This document shows positions 15,926 to 23,737 of a stretch of 31,004 nt of DNA, piece after piece. Made by a program: the position numbers and the translations under genes. The DNA comes from Limnohabitans sp. (GTDB lineage Bacteria > Pseudomonadota > Gammaproteobacteria > Burkholderiales > Burkholderiaceae_C). The notes beneath the pieces were generated by a model that did no database searches, was not told where the DNA came from, and worked only from the letters and a program-made list of their open reading frames with translations. Each line of letters starts with the position of its first letter. Position 1 is the stretch's first letter. Location: NCBI GenBank assembly GCA_024641725.1, contig JAHECM010000021.1, forward strand, positions 2,199 through 33,202, in the 5' to 3' direction.

Positions 15926-16702
15926 TCAGGGGCCGATGGCGTACACCGCCGGGGTGTGCCCATCGGGGCCGGTCAGGCCCTTTTTCCAGGCGGCCACGGT
16001 GTGGCTTTGAATTTTGGCGCTGGGCAGTGTCAGGCCACTGGCAATCGACAGCCGTGTGCCGCCTTGCAAGGCTTGCACCAAAGCGCTGAGCATCGCAGCG
16101 TTGCGGTAGGGTGTTTCGATCCACATCTGGGTTTGCCCAGTTTTGTGAGCCAGTAGTTCCAACTGCTTGATCCGCGCCGCTCGCTCAGCCCCGTCTTGCG
16201 GCAGGTAGCCCACAAAAGCAAAATTTTGCCCGTTCAAGCCACTCGCGGCCAAGGCCAGCAGCAGCGAGACGGGGCCGACCAGTGGCAGCACTTCAAGGCC
16301 CAGATCGTGCGCAGCACGCACCACCGAGCTGCCCGGGTCGGCCACGGCGGGCATGCCCGCTTCGCTGACCAAACCCACGTCATGCCCTTGCAGGGCGGCT
16401 GCCAGCATGGGGCGGGCGTCAAAGCCGCCGCTTTGGTGGTCGCCTTTTTTGTGCACTTCGCGCGGCAGTTCGGTGATTTGTTGCGACTGAATTGGGGCTG
16501 CCAGCGCGTGCACCTCGCCCACCCGTTTGAGGAAGGCGCGGGTTGACTTGGCGTTTTCAGTGATCCAGTGCTGCACCTGTGCTGTGGCCAGCAGGGTGGA
16601 TTCGGGCAAAGTTTGCTGAATGGGGGGCTGCACCGCGCAGCCAAAATCCAGAGGGGTGGGCACCAGCAGCAGGCGACCGCGTGGGTTGGGGCGGGTGTTC
16701 AC
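15926..16702 (-). CDS. RsmI-like SAM-dependent methyltransferase (tetrapyrrole methylase fold)
   Basis: 258 residues. The central block SEAGMPAVADPGSSVV (about 118-133), then VLPLVGPVSLLLALAASGLNG and FAFVGYLP, closely follows RsmI, which 2'-O-methylates C1402 of 16S rRNA. The N-terminus GRLLLVPTPLDFG is a modified form of the RsmI start, which usually reads VPTPIGN. The region after it is divergent and contains an HKKGDHQSGG segment instead of the usual sequence. I therefore read it as a paralogue rather than certain RsmI, and its target is unknown. It overlaps maf by 4 bp (16699-16702), so the pair forms a translationally coupled minus-strand unit. Confidence 0.85.
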   Translation of the reverse strand: MNTRPNPRGRLLLVPTPLDFGCAVQPPIQQTLPESTLLATAQVQHWITENAKSTRAFLKRVGEVHALAAPIQSQQITELPREVHKKGDHQSGGFDARPMLAAALQGHDVGLVSEAGMPAVADPGSSVVRAAHDLGLEVLPLVGPVSLLLALAASGLNGQNFAFVGYLPQDGAERAARIKQLELLAHKTGQTQMWIETPYRNAAMLSALVQALQGGTRLSIASGLTLPSAKIQSHTVAAWKKGLTGPDGHTPAVYAIGP

Positions 16703-17316
16703 AGCAACGTCACTCCGGCGGCGCGCAGCATGCGGGCTGTGCGGATCAAGGGCAGGCCGATCAGGGCGGTCGGGTCGTCGTTGTCGATGGATTCCAGCAG
16801 CGCGATGCCCAGGCCCTCGCTCTTGGCGCTGCCTGCGCAGTCGTAGGGTTTTTCGGCTTGCAGGTAGTTCTCGATCGCGTCGTCGCTCAGGTCGCGAAAC
16901 TGCACGCGCACAGCGGCCAGATCGACTTGCTCAAAGCCGGTGGCCAGGCAGACCACGGCCAATGCCGTTTGAAAAACCACAGTTTGGCCACGCATTTGGC
17001 GCAGCTGCTGCACGGCCCGCGCGTGTTCTCCGGGCTTGCCCAGGGGCTGGCCAGCCAGATCCGCCACTTGGTCTGAGCCAATCACCACGGCCTCTGGAAA
17101 GCGGGCGGCCACGGCGTGGGCCTTGGCCAGTGCCAGGCGCAAAGCCAGAGCGCGCGGGGCTTCGCCAGGCGATGGGGTTTCGTCCACGTCGGGCGCTGCG
17201 ACGTCAAAAGGCAGCTGCAGACGCGACAGCAATTCGCGCCGGTAGCGCGAGGTGGAGCCCAGCACGACAGGGCGGCTCGCGTGGGGTGGGGTGTTTTGAT
17301 GGATGTTCTGACGCAT
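16699..17316 (-). CDS. maf: Maf-family nucleotide pyrophosphatase (YceF type)
   Basis: 205 residues. The Maf signature GSTSRYRRELL (about 20-30), PDVDETP (about 42-48) and IGSDQVADL (about 79-87) are present. The SDQV form, as opposed to TDTVV, is typical of the YceF subgroup that hydrolyses 7-methyl-GTP; the other subgroup acts on dTTP/UTP. Family members are thought to remove modified nucleotides from the pool. In E. coli yceF also lies divergently beside yceD-rpmF, as here, which supports the assignment. The first 16 residues (Gln/Asn/His-rich) are not conserved, so the start may be slightly internal. The start codon faces that of yceD across 25 bp. Confidence 0.92.
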   Translation of the reverse strand: MRQNIHQNTPPHASRPVVLGSTSRYRRELLSRLQLPFDVAAPDVDETPSPGEAPRALALRLALAKAHAVAARFPEAVVIGSDQVADLAGQPLGKPGEHARAVQQLRQMRGQTVVFQTALAVVCLATGFEQVDLAAVRVQFRDLSDDAIENYLQAEKPYDCAGSAKSEGLGIALLESIDNDDPTALIGLPLIRTARMLRAAGVTLL

Positions 17317-17335
17317 GGTGCGATTCTCTTACACT
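17306..17335 (+). promoter_or_regulatory. Candidate yceD promoter overlapping the start of maf
   Basis: TTCTGA (17306-17311) and TACACT (17330-17335) are separated by 18 bp. The expected start point, six to seven bases after the -10, falls at about 17341-17342, on the yceD ATG itself. This would give a leaderless or nearly leaderless mRNA. The -35 is weak, so this is a tentative call. Confidence 0.4.
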
Positions 17336-17341
17336 GCACGG

Positions 17342-17890
17342 ATGGAGAAAAAATTCGACCCCTCTCACCTGGATGTCAAAGCCTTCGCCCAGAGCGCAGG
17401 TGTGCTCGAAGGCGCTACGCCCCTGGGCCAATGGCCTCGCGTGATGGACGAGCAGACGGCGGCCATGGACGACGACACGTTGGTGCGCTGGCGGCTGCAA
17501 GGCCGCACCGAGCCCGCCACAGGAGGGGCCGACGAAATTTGGCTTGACCTGACGGCCGAAGTGGCCTTGCCCATGCAGTGCCAGCGCTGCCTGACGCCTG
17601 TTTCTGCACCCGTCCTGGCAGAGCGCTCCTTTCGCTTTGTGGCCGACGAGGCCACGGCGGCGGCCCTGGATGACGAGTCAGAGGAAGATATTTTGGTGCT
17701 CAGCCGTGAGTTTCATGGGCTGGAGTTGGTGGAGGACGAGCTGATCATGGCCTTGCCCTTGGTGCCCATGCATGAGGTGTGCCCTGTCGCCGTCCAAATG
17801 GAAGCGGCTGACCCTGAAGTCGATGCGGCTCAGGCGCGCCCCAACCCATTTGCAGCGCTGGCCAGTCTCAAAAAATTACCTTCTGCATGA
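17342..17890 (+). CDS. yceD: YceD (DUF177) large-ribosomal-RNA accumulation protein
   Basis: 182 residues of the DUF177 family. Recognisable parts are the strand WLDLTAEVALPMQCQRCLTPV with a CxxC pair (Cys80, Cys83), the acidic segment DDESEEDILVLS, the motif VEDELIMALPLVPMHE, and a short C-terminus NPFAALASLKK. In E. coli YceD is needed for normal 23S rRNA accumulation; plants have a related protein. The gene stands first in the conserved yceD-rpmF-plsX-fab cluster. I chose the ATG at 17342 (MEKKFD) because an upstream in-frame ATG at 17315 would overlap the maf start codon and add unconserved residues. No Shine-Dalgarno sequence precedes the chosen start. Confidence 0.9.
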   Translation: MEKKFDPSHLDVKAFAQSAGVLEGATPLGQWPRVMDEQTAAMDDDTLVRWRLQGRTEPATGGADEIWLDLTAEVALPMQCQRCLTPVSAPVLAERSFRFVADEATAAALDDESEEDILVLSREFHGLELVEDELIMALPLVPMHEVCPVAVQMEAADPEVDAAQARPNPFAALASLKKLPSA

Positions 17891-17928
17891 AGTTGTGTCA
17901 GGGGGAGGCTGAGTGGCCTGGCTTCGGC

Positions 17929-17934
17929 TATAAT
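17929..17934 (+). promoter_or_regulatory. -10 element of a probable rpmF promoter
   Basis: A perfect TATAAT lies in the 149-bp gap between yceD and rpmF, in otherwise GC-rich sequence. No good -35 is present at the normal distance (AGGCTG at 17906-17911 is poor), so an activator or another feature may compensate. Transcripts would start near 17941 and give rpmF a leader of about 100 nt. Confidence 0.55.
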
Positions 17935-18039
17935 TTGTAGCTTCGCTTGGTGATGACCCTCATCCGAGCGACTCGTCCATTAACCAGAAGCTGCGCCTTT
18001 GCACGAATAGCGCGGCCTCCCAGCTTTCAAGGAGCCATC

Positions 18040-18222
18040 ATGGCTGTTCAGCAAAACAAAAAGTCGCCCTCCAAGCGTGGCATGCACCGTTCGCACAATG
18101 CACTGAATGTGCCCGGTATCGCTGTGGAACCCACCACCGGTGAAACCCACCTGCGTCACCACATCAGCCCCAACGGTTTTTACCGTGGTCGCCAGGTGTT
18201 GAAAAACAAGTCTGAAGCCTGA
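18040..18222 (+). CDS. rpmF: 50S ribosomal protein L32
   Basis: A 60-residue basic protein matching bacterial L32: MAVQQNKKSPSKRGMHRSHN at the start, then VEPTTGETHLRHHISPNGFYRG. It lacks the four zinc-binding Cys found in some L32 proteins, so it is the Cys-free form, as in other proteobacteria. A strong AAGGAG ribosome binding site lies at 18029-18034. Its place between yceD and plsX is conserved from E. coli to beta-proteobacteria and links ribosome and lipid synthesis. A probable terminator follows 27 bp after the stop. Confidence 0.98.
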   Translation: MAVQQNKKSPSKRGMHRSHNALNVPGIAVEPTTGETHLRHHISPNGFYRGRQVLKNKSEA

Positions 18223-18249
18223 TCGGCGTCAGCCCTCAAGCCTGAACAG

Positions 18250-18292
18250 GCCCGAGGCTACTGATAAGGTAGCATCGGGCTTTTGTTTTTTT
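18250..18292 (+). terminator. Intrinsic terminator between rpmF and plsX
   Basis: GCCCGAGGCTAC (18250-18261) pairs with GTAGCATCGGGC (18269-18280) with one mismatch around a 7-nt loop, followed by TTTTGTTTTTTT. It is a strong Rho-independent signal only 30 bp before the plsX start. It probably lets rpmF mRNA exceed plsX-fab mRNA by partial termination, or plsX has its own promoter that I could not see. Confidence 0.85.
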
Positions 18293-18322
18293 GCGCCACC
18301 GTTTTAGCGCTTGCCGTCCTTC

Positions 18323-19387
18323 ATGAATACCCAAACACCGATCACCTTGGCTGTCGACTGCATGGGGGGCGACCACGGCCCCCGCGTGACGTTGGCGGCT
18401 TGCCGTCGGTTGCTGGCGGCTCGCCCAGAGGCCCGCTTGCTGTTGGTGGGGCGTGTGGAGGCCTTGTCCGGATGGACGGACCCGCGTGGCCAGATCGTGC
18501 CTGCGACCGAAGTGGTCGAAATGGACGACCCGCTGGAACTGGCGCTGCGCAAGAAAAAAGATTCATCCATGCGTGTGGCCATCGAGCAGGTGCGTGATGG
18601 CAAAGCCGGTGCAGTTGTCTCTGCGGGCAACACGGGCGCATTGATGGCGATTGCCCGTTATGTGCTCAAAACCATGGACGGCATTGACCGCCCGGCCATT
18701 GCAGGCCAAATGCCCAACTTCAAGGGCGGCGGTACCACCATGCTGGACCTGGGGGCCAATGTCGACTGCACGCCCGAGCATTTGTTGCAGTTTGCGGTGA
18801 TGGGCTCGGCCTTGGTTTCGGTGCTGCAAAACAAGGAGCAGCCCAGCGTGGGCTTGCTCAACATCGGTGAAGAAGCCATCAAAGGCAACGAGATCATCAA
18901 AAAAACCGGAGAATTGCTCCGATCGGCGGGCAGTGCTGGCGATTTGAACTTCCACGGCAACGTTGAAGGCAATGACATTTTCAAAGGCACCGTCGACATC
19001 GTGGTGTGCGATGGCTTTGTGGGCAATGTGGCACTCAAAGCCAGCGAAGGCCTGGCGACGATGATCGGTGGCTTCTTGAAAAACGAGTTTTCGCGCAATA
19101 TCTTCACCAAAATCGCTGCAATTTTTGCTTATCCTGTTTTATCTGCCTTTAAACACCGTGTGGATCACCGCCGTTACAACGGCGCGGCTTTGCTGGGTTT
19201 GAGGGGGCTGGTGTTCAAGAGCCATGGCTCGGCTGACGAGGTGGCTTTCGAGACGGCCTTGGTCCGGGCTTATGATGCGTCCCGAAACCAATTGCTGGAC
19301 CGCGTTCGTGAACGCATTGCCCATGCCGCCCCTTTGTTGTTGGGCGAGCAGGCAGAGCGTGCAGAACCAGCGGTCACCCCTGTATGA
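18323..19387 (+). CDS. plsX: Phosphate acyltransferase PlsX
   Basis: 354 residues. Converts acyl-ACP to acyl-phosphate, the acyl donor for PlsY in phospholipid synthesis; it is peripheral on the inner membrane. The start LAVDCMGGDHGP is the family hallmark, followed by VSAGNTGALMA, NFKGGGTTMLDLGANVDC, VGLLNIGEEAIKGN and DIVVCDGFVGNVALK. The ATG at 18323 matches the family N-terminus; a TTG at 18311 would add four residues. The stop overlaps the fabH start (ATGA, 19384-19387), so it is coupled to fatty-acid initiation. Confidence 0.96.
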   Translation: MNTQTPITLAVDCMGGDHGPRVTLAACRRLLAARPEARLLLVGRVEALSGWTDPRGQIVPATEVVEMDDPLELALRKKKDSSMRVAIEQVRDGKAGAVVSAGNTGALMAIARYVLKTMDGIDRPAIAGQMPNFKGGGTTMLDLGANVDCTPEHLLQFAVMGSALVSVLQNKEQPSVGLLNIGEEAIKGNEIIKKTGELLRSAGSAGDLNFHGNVEGNDIFKGTVDIVVCDGFVGNVALKASEGLATMIGGFLKNEFSRNIFTKIAAIFAYPVLSAFKHRVDHRRYNGAALLGLRGLVFKSHGSADEVAFETALVRAYDASRNQLLDRVRERIAHAAPLLLGEQAERAEPAVTPV

Positions 19388-20361
19388 GAATTTACTCCCG
19401 CATTCTGGGCACTGGCAGCTATTTGCCAGAAAAACGCCTGACCAACGCCGACTTGGCCGCCGAACTGGCGCAGCAAGGCGTTGAAACTTCCGACGAATGG
19501 ATCGTGGAGCGCACCGGCATCCGTGCCCGCCACTTTGCGGCCAGCACACAAGGCAGCAGCGATCTGGCAACCGAAGCGGCCCGCCGCGCCATCGAAGCCG
19601 CTGGCATCACGGCGCACGATCTGGACCTGATCATCGTGGCCACATCGACCCCGGACATGGTGTTCCCTTCGGTGGCCACCATGGTGCAAAACAAATTGGG
19701 CGCAGCGGGTTGCCCTGCGTTTGACGTGCAAGCCGTGTGTACCGGCTTTATTTATGCCGTCAGCATCGCGGACGCCATGATCCAGTCGGGTGCCGCCAAG
19801 CGTGCCTTGGTGATTGGCGCAGAAGTGTTCAGCCGCATTTTGGATTTCAAGGACCGCACCACCTGTGTGCTGTTCGGGGACGGCGCAGGGGCTGTGGTGC
19901 TCGAGGCGTCTGAGCAGCCGGGCATTTTGGCCACCGACATCCACGCCGATGGCAAGCACCGCGATATTTTGTGCGTGCCTGGCCATGTCTCGGGTGGCCA
20001 GGTGTTGGGAGATCCGGTCCTCAAAATGGACGGGCAGGCTGTGTTCAAGTTGGCGGTGCGTGTGCTCGAAGAAACCGCCCGCGCCAGCCTGGCCAAAGCC
20101 AATTTGCAAGACACCGACATCGACTGGCTGATCCCGCACCAAGCCAATATTCGCATCATGCAAAGCACGGCCAAAAAACTCAAAACACCCGACGAAAAAG
20201 TGGTGGTCACGGTGGACCAGCATGGCAATACCTCGGCCGCTTCCATCCCGCTGGCGCTGGACACCGCTGTGCGCGATGGGCGCATTCAGCGTGGCCAGAC
20301 CCTCATGCTCGAAGGCGTGGGCGGGGGCTTCACCTGGGGCTCGGTGCTCGTGCGCTATTGA
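19384..20361 (+). CDS. fabH: 3-oxoacyl-ACP synthase III (KAS III)
   Basis: 325 residues. Starts each fatty acid by condensing acetyl-CoA with malonyl-ACP. The Cys-His-Asn triad is visible: Cys119 in AVCTGFIYA, His252 in IPHQANIRIM and Asn282 in HGNTSAASIP. The N-terminal motif GTGSYLPEKRLTN and the C-terminal GVGGGFTWGSVLVRY are standard. The first codon overlaps the plsX stop by 4 bp. fabD follows after 119 bp with no convincing promoter or terminator between them. Confidence 0.97.
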   Translation: MRIYSRILGTGSYLPEKRLTNADLAAELAQQGVETSDEWIVERTGIRARHFAASTQGSSDLATEAARRAIEAAGITAHDLDLIIVATSTPDMVFPSVATMVQNKLGAAGCPAFDVQAVCTGFIYAVSIADAMIQSGAAKRALVIGAEVFSRILDFKDRTTCVLFGDGAGAVVLEASEQPGILATDIHADGKHRDILCVPGHVSGGQVLGDPVLKMDGQAVFKLAVRVLEETARASLAKANLQDTDIDWLIPHQANIRIMQSTAKKLKTPDEKVVVTVDQHGNTSAASIPLALDTAVRDGRIQRGQTLMLEGVGGGFTWGSVLVRY

Positions 20362-20480
20362 TGCGCGCGCATGGCTTGGCACGCGTTTGACAGGCCCAGG
20401 TCAGCGATGCGCGGCACCCTCAACCGGTTCGACCCGTTTCCCCCTTCAGTTCTGTTTCTTTCTTGATACAAAAATCGCAT

Positions 20481-21431
20481 ATGACCCCATTTGCTTTTGT
20501 TTTTCCTGGCCAAGGCTCCCAATCGGTGGGCATGCTCGATGCTTGGGGTGACCACCCTGTGGTGCTTGAAACCCTCAAAGAAGCCTCTGACGCCTTGGGC
20601 GAAGACTTGGCCCAACTGATCCATGAAGGCCCCAAACAAGCGCTGGCCATGACCACCAACACCCAGCCGGTGATGCTGGTGTCGGCGGTGGCCGCTTACC
20701 GCGCTTGGTTGGCCGAGGGCGGAGCAGCTCCTGCGGTCGTGGCGGGACATTCATTGGGCGAATACAGCGCCTTGGTGGCTTCGGGCGTCCTGACACTGGC
20801 CCAAGCCGCGCCGCTGGTGCGTTTGCGCGCCGCTGCCATGCAAGAAGCCGTGCCGGTGGGCGTGGGCGCCATGGCCGCCATTTTGGGTTTGGCCTCTGAC
20901 AAAGTCATCGAAGGTTGCCACGCCGCGCAAGCCACATTTGCGGCTGGCAGCCCTGAGGTGGTCGAGGCGGTCAACTTCAACGACGCGGCGCAAACCGTGA
21001 TCGCGGGCAGCAAAGCGGCGGTGGACAAAGCCTGTGACGTGCTCAAAGGCATGGGTGCCAAGCGCGCGCTGCTTTTGCCTGTCTCAGCCCCTTTCCATTC
21101 AAGCCTGATGAAGCCCGCCGCAGAAAAACTCCGCGACAAACTGGCCACATTGACTTTGGGTGCGCCGCAGATTCCGGTGCTCAACAACATCGATGTGGCG
21201 ATCGAAACCGACCCTGACCGCATCCGCGATGCCCTGTACCGTCAGGCTTTTGGCCCCGTGCGCTGGGTCGAGTGCGTGCAGGCCATCAAGGCCCGTGGCG
21301 TGACCACTTTGGTCGAATGCGGCCCCGGCAAAGTGCTGGCGGGCATGACCAAGCGCATCGACGCAGAATTGACCGGTGTGGCGCTCTATGACCCCGCCAC
21401 CCTGGCCGAAGTGAAAGGACTCCTCGCATGA
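20481..21431 (+). CDS. fabD: Malonyl-CoA:ACP transacylase
   Basis: 316 residues. Transfers malonate from CoA to ACP to supply the elongation cycle. FVFPGQGSQSVGML opens the protein. The nucleophile Ser91 is in GHSLGEYSALVASG and the partner His206 in PVSAPFHSSLM. A conserved Gln is in the first motif, and VECGPGKVLAGMTKRI lies near the end. The ATG at 20481 matches the family start; a TTG 18 bp upstream is less likely. No strong Shine-Dalgarno sequence is visible. The stop overlaps fabG by 4 bp. Confidence 0.97.
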   Translation: MTPFAFVFPGQGSQSVGMLDAWGDHPVVLETLKEASDALGEDLAQLIHEGPKQALAMTTNTQPVMLVSAVAAYRAWLAEGGAAPAVVAGHSLGEYSALVASGVLTLAQAAPLVRLRAAAMQEAVPVGVGAMAAILGLASDKVIEGCHAAQATFAAGSPEVVEAVNFNDAAQTVIAGSKAAVDKACDVLKGMGAKRALLLPVSAPFHSSLMKPAAEKLRDKLATLTLGAPQIPVLNNIDVAIETDPDRIRDALYRQAFGPVRWVECVQAIKARGVTTLVECGPGKVLAGMTKRIDAELTGVALYDPATLAEVKGLLA

Positions 21432-22171
21432 GCAACACCCCCCAACAAGTGGCCTTGGTCACCGGCGCATCCCGAGGTATTGGCGCAGCCATTGCGTTGC
21501 ATCTGGCCCAAGCCGGTTTTGCGGTCATCGGCACCGCCACCAGCGACGAAGGTGCTGCCAAAATCAGCCAAGCCTTGTCGGCTTTCCCCGGCAGCCGAGG
21601 TGCCAACCTCAACGTGAACGACGCGGCGGCAGGCGAGGCGTTGATTGACAGCATCGTCAAGGCGCACGGCGGCTTGCAGGTGCTGGTCAACAACGCGGGC
21701 ATCACCCGCGACACGCTGGCCATGCGCATGAAAGACGACGACTGGGACGCGGTGCTGGACACCAACCTCAAGGCCGTCTTTCGCATGAGCCGCGCCGTCA
21801 TTCGCCCCATGATGAAGCAGCGCTATGGCCGCATCATCAGCATCACCAGCGTGGTGGGTGCGTCCGGCAACCCCGGTCAAGCCAATTACGCCGCCGCCAA
21901 GGCGGGTGTGGCGGGCATGACCCGTGCGCTGGCCCGCGAGTTGGGCAGCCGCAACATCACCGTGAACTGTGTGGCCCCCGGTTTCATCGACACCGACATG
22001 ACTGCCGGCCTGCCGGAAGAACAACACAAAGCCTTGTTGGCCCAGATTCCTCTGGGCCATTTGGGCCAACCCGAAGACATTGCTCACGCGGTGGCCTACT
22101 TGGCCTCCAGCCACGCGGGCTATGTCACCGGACAAGAATTGCATGTCAATGGTGGCATGTTCATGGCCTGA
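21428..22171 (+). CDS. fabG: 3-oxoacyl-ACP reductase
   Basis: 247 residues of the short-chain dehydrogenase family. NADPH-dependent reduction of beta-ketoacyl-ACP, first reductive step of fatty-acid elongation. The cofactor motif TGASRGIGAAIA is near residue 14 and NNAGITRDTLAMRM near 89-102. The catalytic Ser141 (ITSVVGASG), Tyr154 and Lys158 (YAAAKAG) follow, and the C-terminus HVNGGMFM is typical. It overlaps fabD by 4 bp, and acpP lies 63 bp downstream after a short hairpin. Confidence 0.97.
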   Translation: MSNTPQQVALVTGASRGIGAAIALHLAQAGFAVIGTATSDEGAAKISQALSAFPGSRGANLNVNDAAAGEALIDSIVKAHGGLQVLVNNAGITRDTLAMRMKDDDWDAVLDTNLKAVFRMSRAVIRPMMKQRYGRIISITSVVGASGNPGQANYAAAKAGVAGMTRALARELGSRNITVNCVAPGFIDTDMTAGLPEEQHKALLAQIPLGHLGQPEDIAHAVAYLASSHAGYVTGQELHVNGGMFMA

Positions 22172-22174
22172 TTT

Positions 22175-22203
22175 TCCGGAAACCCCTTCCGGACAGGTAA
22201 AAT
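22175..22203 (+). promoter_or_regulatory. Hairpin and possible -10 box upstream of acpP
   Basis: TCCGGAA (22175-22181) and TTCCGGA (22187-22193) form a perfect 7-bp stem with no T-run. It is followed by TAAAAT (22198-22203), a fair -10 box about 30 bp before the acpP start. No matching -35 is clear. acpP is generally expressed far more than its neighbours, so an own promoter here is reasonable, but the call is tentative. Confidence 0.35.
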
Positions 22204-22234
22204 CTTCATTTTTCACAACCCTCAGAGGGACCCC

Positions 22235-22471
22235 ATGAGCGATATCGAAGCACGTGTCAAGAAAATCATTGCTGAACAACTCGGCGTTGAAGAGTCACAA
22301 GTCACCAACGAAAAAGCCTTCGTGGCCGATTTGGGTGCCGACTCCCTGGACACGGTGGAACTGGTGATGGCACTCGAAGACGAGTTCGGCATTGAGATTC
22401 CTGACGAAGACGCAGAAAAGATCACCACGGTGCAAGCCGCGATCGACTACGCACAAAGCAAAAAGGCCTGA
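22235..22471 (+). CDS. acpP: Acyl carrier protein
   Basis: A 78-residue acidic protein that carries growing acyl chains on a phosphopantetheine arm. The attachment Ser37 lies in LGADSLDTVELVMALEDEF, and the four-helix pattern is intact. Ribosome binding site AGAGGGA lies a few bases upstream. It lies between fabG and fabF, the standard position, and fabF begins 6 bp after its stop. Confidence 0.98.
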   Translation: MSDIEARVKKIIAEQLGVEESQVTNEKAFVADLGADSLDTVELVMALEDEFGIEIPDEDAEKITTVQAAIDYAQSKKA

Positions 22472-22477
22472 TAGCCC

Positions 22478-23722
22478 ATGACCCGGCGCCGCGTTGTTGT
22501 CACGGGTTTGGGATGCATCAGCCCCGTGGGCAACACGGTGGCGGACGCATGGTCCAATCTGCTCGCCGGACAATCCGGCATCGGTCTGATCACCAGATTC
22601 GACACTTCGGCCATGGCCTGCAAGATCGCGGGCGAAGTGAAGAACTTTGATCTGGAGTCCTACATGTCCGCCAAAGAAGCGCGGACCATGGACACTTTCA
22701 TCCATTTTGGAATTGCTGCTGCCGCTCAGGCTGTGGCCGATTCTGGCTTGGCCGTTGGCGAAGCACTGGAACATGAAGAAGCCTGCCGCATCGGTGTGGT
22801 GATTGGCTCGGGCATTGGTGGTTTGCCGATGATCGAGGCCACCCAGATCGAATACGCAGCGCGCGGCGCTCGCCGCATCTCCCCATTTTTTGTGCCGGCC
22901 TCGATCATCAACATGATCTCTGGTCACGTGTCCATGCGTTTCGGCTTCAAAGGCCCGAACTTGGCCGTGGTCACCGCCTGCACCACCGGTCTGCACAGCA
23001 TCGGCGAAGCGGGCCGCCTGATCGAATACGGCGATGCAGATGTGATGATCGCTGGCGGTTCCGAAGCCACCACCTCGCCCTTGGGCGTCGGTGGCTTTGC
23101 CGCTATGCGTGCCTTGTCGACCCGCAACGACGACCCTGCAGCGGCTTCACGCCCTTGGGACCGCGACCGCGACGGCTTTGTGCTGGGCGAGGGCGCTGGT
23201 GTGATGGTGCTCGAAGAGTACGAACACGCCAAAGCCCGTGGCGCCAAGATTTATGCCGAACTGACCGGCTACGGCATGAGCGCCGATGCGGGCCACATGA
23301 CCGCGCCCAGCATGGACGGCCCGCGCCGCGCCATGGTCAATGCCATGCGCAACGCAGGAGTCAATGCCGATCAAGTGGACTACTTGAACGCGCACGGCAC
23401 CTCCACCCCCTTGGGTGATGTGAACGAAACCAATGCCATCAAGGCGGCGCTGGGCGACCACGCCAAGAAGATGGTGGTCAGTTCCACCAAGTCCATGACC
23501 GGTCACCTCTTGGGTGGCGCCGGGGGCATTGAGAGCGTGTTCACCGTGCTGGCGTTGCACCACCAAAAAGTGCCGCCAACGATCAACCTGGTCAATCAAG
23601 ATCCGGAGTGCGATCTGGACTACTGCGCCAACACGGCCCGGGACATGAAGATCGAAGTGGCTGTCAAAAACAACTTCGGTTTCGGCGGCACCAACGGCAC
23701 ATTGGTGTTCAAACGCATCTGA
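22478..23722 (+). CDS. fabF: 3-oxoacyl-ACP synthase II (KAS II)
   Basis: 414 residues. Elongates acyl-ACP with malonyl-ACP. The Cys-His-His triad is visible: Cys168 in VTACTTGLHSIGEA, His306 in NAHGTSTPLGD and His343 in TGHLLGGAGGIE. The beginning RRRVVVTGLGCISPVGN and the end NNFGFGGTNGTLVFKRI are diagnostic. It is the last gene of the fatty-acid cluster. A terminator-like hairpin begins 24 bp after the stop, already inside the next open reading frame. Confidence 0.97.
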   Translation: MTRRRVVVTGLGCISPVGNTVADAWSNLLAGQSGIGLITRFDTSAMACKIAGEVKNFDLESYMSAKEARTMDTFIHFGIAAAAQAVADSGLAVGEALEHEEACRIGVVIGSGIGGLPMIEATQIEYAARGARRISPFFVPASIINMISGHVSMRFGFKGPNLAVVTACTTGLHSIGEAGRLIEYGDADVMIAGGSEATTSPLGVGGFAAMRALSTRNDDPAAASRPWDRDRDGFVLGEGAGVMVLEEYEHAKARGAKIYAELTGYGMSADAGHMTAPSMDGPRRAMVNAMRNAGVNADQVDYLNAHGTSTPLGDVNETNAIKAALGDHAKKMVVSSTKSMTGHLLGGAGGIESVFTVLALHHQKVPPTINLVNQDPECDLDYCANTARDMKIEVAVKNNFGFGGTNGTLVFKRI

Positions 23723-23737
23723 CCCGAAGGCAGCTTG

